From an uncultured Rubrobacteraceae bacterium (GTDB lineage Bacteria > Actinomycetota > Rubrobacteria > Rubrobacterales > Rubrobacteraceae): a stretch of DNA of 7,512 bases. Within the stretch, counting starts at the first letter, position 1. Each line of letters starts with the position of its first letter. Where the stretch lies: contig CADCUW010000111.1 of assembly GCA_902805985.1 (NCBI GenBank), positions 1-7,512 of the forward strand. Direction: 5' to 3'. The position numbers and the translations under genes were made by a program. The notes under the pieces are model-generated. The model saw only the letters and a list, made by a program, of their open reading frames with translations. It was not told the origin of the DNA and did not search any database. Of this stretch, positions 5,642 through 7,512 are shown one piece after another.

Positions 5642-5820
5642 CACCGGATCAGTGCACCGCCCGACCAGCGCGGGAGCGGCCTTGCGCCGCGGAGGGGGAC
5701 CCGGAGGAGGGCCGAAAGTTCCTGGCGCACGGTGATCCCACAGGGGGAGCACCGAGAAGGGATCCGGCGGCCGCATCCGGAAGATCGACCTTCTCAGAGC
5801 TTGGACACCCCGGCCCGGCG

Positions 5821-6021
5821 TCCCAATACTCTTACGGCTACCCCTCGGGGGCGGAGGCCGGGGACCTCGTGTTCTTCGATGAGGCGGGCTACGGCATCTC
5901 CCACGTTGGCATAGCCACCGGATACGGAACGGTGATCCACGCCTCCACCTACTACGGGACGGTGGTGGAGACCCCGATCGACCTCGTCCCCGGATACGTG
6001 AGCGCGGCAGACTTCCTCTGA
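5821..6021 (+). pseudogene. C-terminal remnant of an NlpC/P60 cell-wall hydrolase
   Basis: Sixty-six codons ending at TGA 6019-6021 match the second half of an NlpC/P60 papain-like endopeptidase domain. They include Q-Y-S-Y-G, G-D-L-V-F-F, the catalytic-histidine strand S-H-V-G-I, the V-I-H-A-S strand carrying the third polar residue, and a closing Y-V-S-A-A-D-F-L. The first half, with the catalytic cysteine (normally D-C-S-G), is absent: I looked through 5607-5820 in the three forward frames and saw no trace. No ribosome site or convincing start precedes the fragment. Such enzymes cut peptidoglycan stem peptides, and the fragment cannot do this alone. It is head-to-head with the PASTA-kinase gene, a cell-wall context, so the intact ancestor may have been a functional neighbour. 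The 214 bases between them hold the kinase promoter and nothing else I can support. Confidence 0.75.
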
Positions 6022-6070
6022 TAAGGGCGGTGTCGGCGGCGTAATCCTGGCGCCATAGGACCAGGGCTAC

Positions 6071-6285
6071 GCCAACTTCCTAGAACCCCCTCAAGATGAA
6101 GTTCTGAGAACGCCCCTTCTGAGACTGTCTGAAAAGTCTCTGGGGTACGGGCGCGTGGCCTCCAGAGAGAGGCCGAAACGCTCCTCTTCGGCCTCTCTGG
6201 CTTCCGTATACCGGTGAGATTCACCGCTGAGACGGCACACGAACTACTTTTCAGACAGTCTCTCTGCGCACTCGGGTGAATAGCC
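6071..6285 (+). repeat. Dispersed intergenic repeat, copy C, split by a MITE
   Basis: The left part (6071-6120, GCCAACTTCCTAGAACCCCC and on to CGCCCCTTCT) and the right part (about 6266-6285, GCGCACTCGGGTGAATAGCC) match the copy at 2971-3039. Removing 6121-6262 and one TCT leaves a 70-bp unit against 69 bp in copy B. The AACTTC/GAAGTT complementary pair of copy B is conserved here although the bases between the arms differ. Confidence 0.75.
6121..6262. mobile_element. 142-bp MITE-like element with perfect 17-bp terminal inverted repeats
   Basis: GAGACTGTCTGAAAAGT (6121-6137) and ACTTTTCAGACAGTCTC (6246-6262) are exact reverse complements. TCT flanks the element on both sides (6118-6120 and 6263-6265), as a 3-bp target duplication would. 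Inside are two further hairpins: CCAGAGAGAGGCCGAA against TTCGGCCTCTCTGG (6161-6200) and CGGTGA-GAT-TCACCG (6212-6226). There is no coding capacity, so a transposase would have to act in trans. The terminal sequence and 3-bp duplication are reminiscent of some IS5-family groups, but I cannot assign the parent element. Confidence 0.85.
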
Positions 6286-6302
6286 TCCTCCATCGCGAAA
6301 GA

Positions 6303-6333
6303 TTGAACCTTTTTGGCCGCCCAACCATATAAG
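6303..6333 (+). promoter_or_regulatory. Candidate promoter of the sigma/anti-sigma operon
   Basis: TTGAAC (6303-6308) is a good -35. CATATA (6326-6331) lies 17 bases on and TATAAG (6328-6333) 19 bases on, and either could serve as -10. The stretch is AT-rich compared with its surroundings. The leader to ATG 6377 would be about 35-40 bases. It begins only 40 bases right of the MITE, so the insertion may have altered upstream control. Confidence 0.5.
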
Positions 6334-6376
6334 TAGTAGGGATCCCCAACGGGGCGTGCAGCAGGGAGGGCGACGG

Positions 6377-6985
6377 ATGGGCGAACGCGAAGCGATAGAT
6401 CGCCTCAAGGAGGGCGAAGTCGACGCGCTGGAGCCGCTGGTGAGGCGCTACCACGCACGCGCCGGGCGGGCGGCCTACCTGATCGTGCGCGACCACGCCC
6501 TGGCCGAGGACGTCGTCCAGGACTCGTTCGTGCGAGCCTACGAGCGGATCGGCGGCTTCGACGTTGAGAGGCCCTTCGGGCCGTGGTTCATGAGGATCGT
6601 CGTCAACGAGGCTATCAAGGCCGCCCGCGAGCGCGAGCGAACGGCCTCCTATGAGGTCGGCGACGCCGGGGCCCCGCTGGACTGGCTCGCTGACTCCGCG
6701 TCGGACCCCCACGAGCTTGCGGAGGAGGCGGAGGAGAGAAGGAGGGTGTGGGCGGCCTTGGCGAAGCTGCCTCCCGCCCAGAGGGCGGCGGTGGTCCAGC
6801 GCTACTACCTGGGCATGAGCGAGGCCGAGATGGGTGAGGGAGCCGGACGCCCGCCGGGGACCATCAAGTCGCGGCTCTACGCCGCGCGCAGGGGCCTATC
6901 GAGGCTCCTGCGTTCCCAGGCGCGGGGCCATGCTACGCCGCCGGTCGGCCCCTCACCGTACCCGTCGAAGGAGGAAAGGCCATGA
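6377..6985 (+). CDS. ECF-type sigma-70 factor (intact)
   Basis: This encodes 202 residues. The start is ATG 6377 because GGAGG (6365-6369) lies seven bases before it. An in-frame GTG at 6356 would add seven residues but has no such site. Region 2 spans about residues 17-80, with the core-binding and -10-recognition pattern A-L-A-E-D-V-V-Q-D-S-F-V-R-A-Y (41-55) and F-G-P-W-F-M-R-I-V-V-N-E-A (67-79). A charged linker follows. Region 4 spans about 127-178, with L-P-P-A-Q-R-A-A-V-V (131-140), Y-L-G-M-S-E-A-E-M (144-152) and P-G-T-I-K-S-R-L-Y-A-A-R-R-G-L (160-174), the -35-binding helix-turn-helix. The tail after 180 is Pro-rich. The protein directs RNA polymerase to a stress or envelope regulon and is probably held inactive by the next gene's product. 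Its stop overlaps that gene's start (ATGA). Confidence 0.92.
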   Translation: MGEREAIDRLKEGEVDALEPLVRRYHARAGRAAYLIVRDHALAEDVVQDSFVRAYERIGGFDVERPFGPWFMRIVVNEAIKAARERERTASYEVGDAGAPLDWLADSASDPHELAEEAEERRRVWAALAKLPPAQRAAVVQRYYLGMSEAEMGEGAGRPPGTIKSRLYAARRGLSRLLRSQARGHATPPVGPSPYPSKEERP

Positions 6986-7512
6986 GCGAGCAGAGGAGGC
7001 GCCTAGAGGGGGCCCTGCGCGGGTGCGCCGAAGAGTGGGCGCCCCGGACGGCGGACCCCTGGCCCGCGATCAGGGAGCGGGTGAGCGGGACCGCCGTGGG
7101 ACGGGGCGCTGGGGAGGGCGGGGGGCGGGCGAGCGAGGATCGCGCGGCAAGACGCCTCCCGCTCATCCCGAACCGCCCCCTCGGCTGGGTCTTGGCGGTC
7201 CTTTCTGTGCTGATCGTCGGCGCGGGCGTCTACGGGGCCTCCGGGCCCTTCCGCGAGATCTTTGGGGACGGGTTGTCCGGTTCGGTGGGAACCGACTCTG
7301 ACGGGGGCGCGAGGCGAGACCTGAGCGCGCGGCCCGACACCAATCTCGCCGCCTTGAGGACTGATCTGGATCGGACCAAGGTCCAAGACGGGGTGCGGCT
7401 CACCCTGGATTGGGCCTACGCCGACGAGAGGTTCGTCGCGGTGGGCCTCCGCACGCAACGGGTCGGCGGCCCCGAGGACTCCGAACTACCCGACTCCGCC
7501 GCACTCGAGCCC
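6982..7512 (+). CDS. Probable membrane anti-sigma/sensor protein, DUF4179-like (3'-truncated by window end)
   Basis: The first 177 codons are visible and the frame is still open at the window edge. ATG 6982 overlaps the sigma TGA in ATGA, and AAGGAGG (6968-6974) lies seven bases upstream, so translation should be coupled and the partners made in fixed ratio. The cytoplasmic part (about 1-65) has E-E-W-A-P-R-T-A-D-P-W-P-A-I-R-E-R-V (17-34), of the kind seen in short anti-sigma N-termini, then a Gly/Arg-rich linker. A single transmembrane helix lies at about 67-86. The external part contains G-V-R-L-T-L (137-142) and Y-A-D-E-R-F-V-A-V-G (146-155), as in DUF4179-type ectodomains. No zinc-binding H-x-x-x-C-x-x-C motif is present, so a classical ZAS anti-sigma domain is unlikely. 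A role as membrane regulator of the sigma factor is inferred from position and topology. Confidence 0.75.
   Translation, partial: MSEQRRRLEGALRGCAEEWAPRTADPWPAIRERVSGTAVGRGAGEGGGRASEDRAARRLPLIPNRPLGWVLAVLSVLIVGAGVYGASGPFREIFGDGLSGSVGTDSDGGARRDLSARPDTNLAALRTDLDRTKVQDGVRLTLDWAYADERFVAVGLRTQRVGGPEDSELPDSAALEP

Noticed and set aside
5690..5790. Possible c-di-AMP (ydaO/yuaA-type) riboswitch upstream of the NlpC/P60 remnant
   Set aside because: Actinobacterial NlpC/P60 genes often carry one, and GGGGGACCC-like runs are present. The characteristic later core, with GAATCCGTCAGCTAACC-like sequence, is not there.
6356..6376. Upstream GTG start for the intact sigma factor
   Set aside because: The seven extra residues are not conserved-looking, and the strong GGAGG at 6365-6369 is placed correctly for ATG 6377 and lies inside the extension.
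1..7512. CRISPR arrays, tRNA or rRNA genes
   Set aside because: I saw no regularly spaced direct repeats, no cloverleaf with a T-arm consensus, and no rRNA-like conserved stretches on either strand.

Overview
The window is GC-rich DNA, and its gene content points to an actinobacterium. It encodes a PASTA-type Ser/Thr kinase, two ECF sigma factors, a PadR regulator, an NlpC/P60 remnant, and many AGG arginine codons. Rubrobacter or a relative is my best guess; this is inference from style and content, not a database match.

Layout: (1) Bases 2-139 (+) are the C-terminal end of a probable TspO/MBR-family membrane protein. (2) Bases 288-2799 (-) hold a PadR repressor gene (TTG start), a 553-aa polytopic membrane protein one base downstream of it, and a 111-aa membrane-anchored hypothetical protein. 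(3) Bases 3135-3743 (-) are an ECF sigma-factor gene broken by two in-frame TAG codons and lacking an anti-sigma neighbour. Its leader (3758-3841) matches the core of a cyclic-di-GMP-I (GEMM-I) riboswitch, with a promoter-like TATATT just before it and a strong Shine-Dalgarno just after it. (4) Bases 3963-5606 (-) encode a 547-aa PknB-like kinase with one PASTA-like domain, probably read from a leaderless mRNA. (5) Bases 5821-6021 (+) are the C-terminal remnant of an NlpC/P60 hydrolase. (6) Bases 6071-6285 hold a dispersed intergenic repeat split by a 142-bp MITE-like element with perfect 17-bp terminal inverted repeats and a 3-bp target duplication. (7) Bases 6377-7512 (+) encode an intact ECF sigma factor, then a translationally coupled membrane protein that is probably its anti-sigma or sensor partner and runs off the window.

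Most of the window is signal sensing at the envelope. The membrane protein of the PadR operon and the sigma-linked membrane protein share a similar extracytoplasmic motif (G-x-R-x-T-L, then Y-A-x-E-R-x-V-x-V-G). One sensor-type domain may therefore be used with two different regulatory partners. The broken sigma gene, the NlpC/P60 stub, three copies of a ~70-bp repeat and the MITE show that the spaces between these modules are being rearranged and are decaying. The most notable items are the riboswitch in front of an amber-interrupted sigma gene and the MITE nested in a repeat whose uninterrupted copy lies about 3 kb away.
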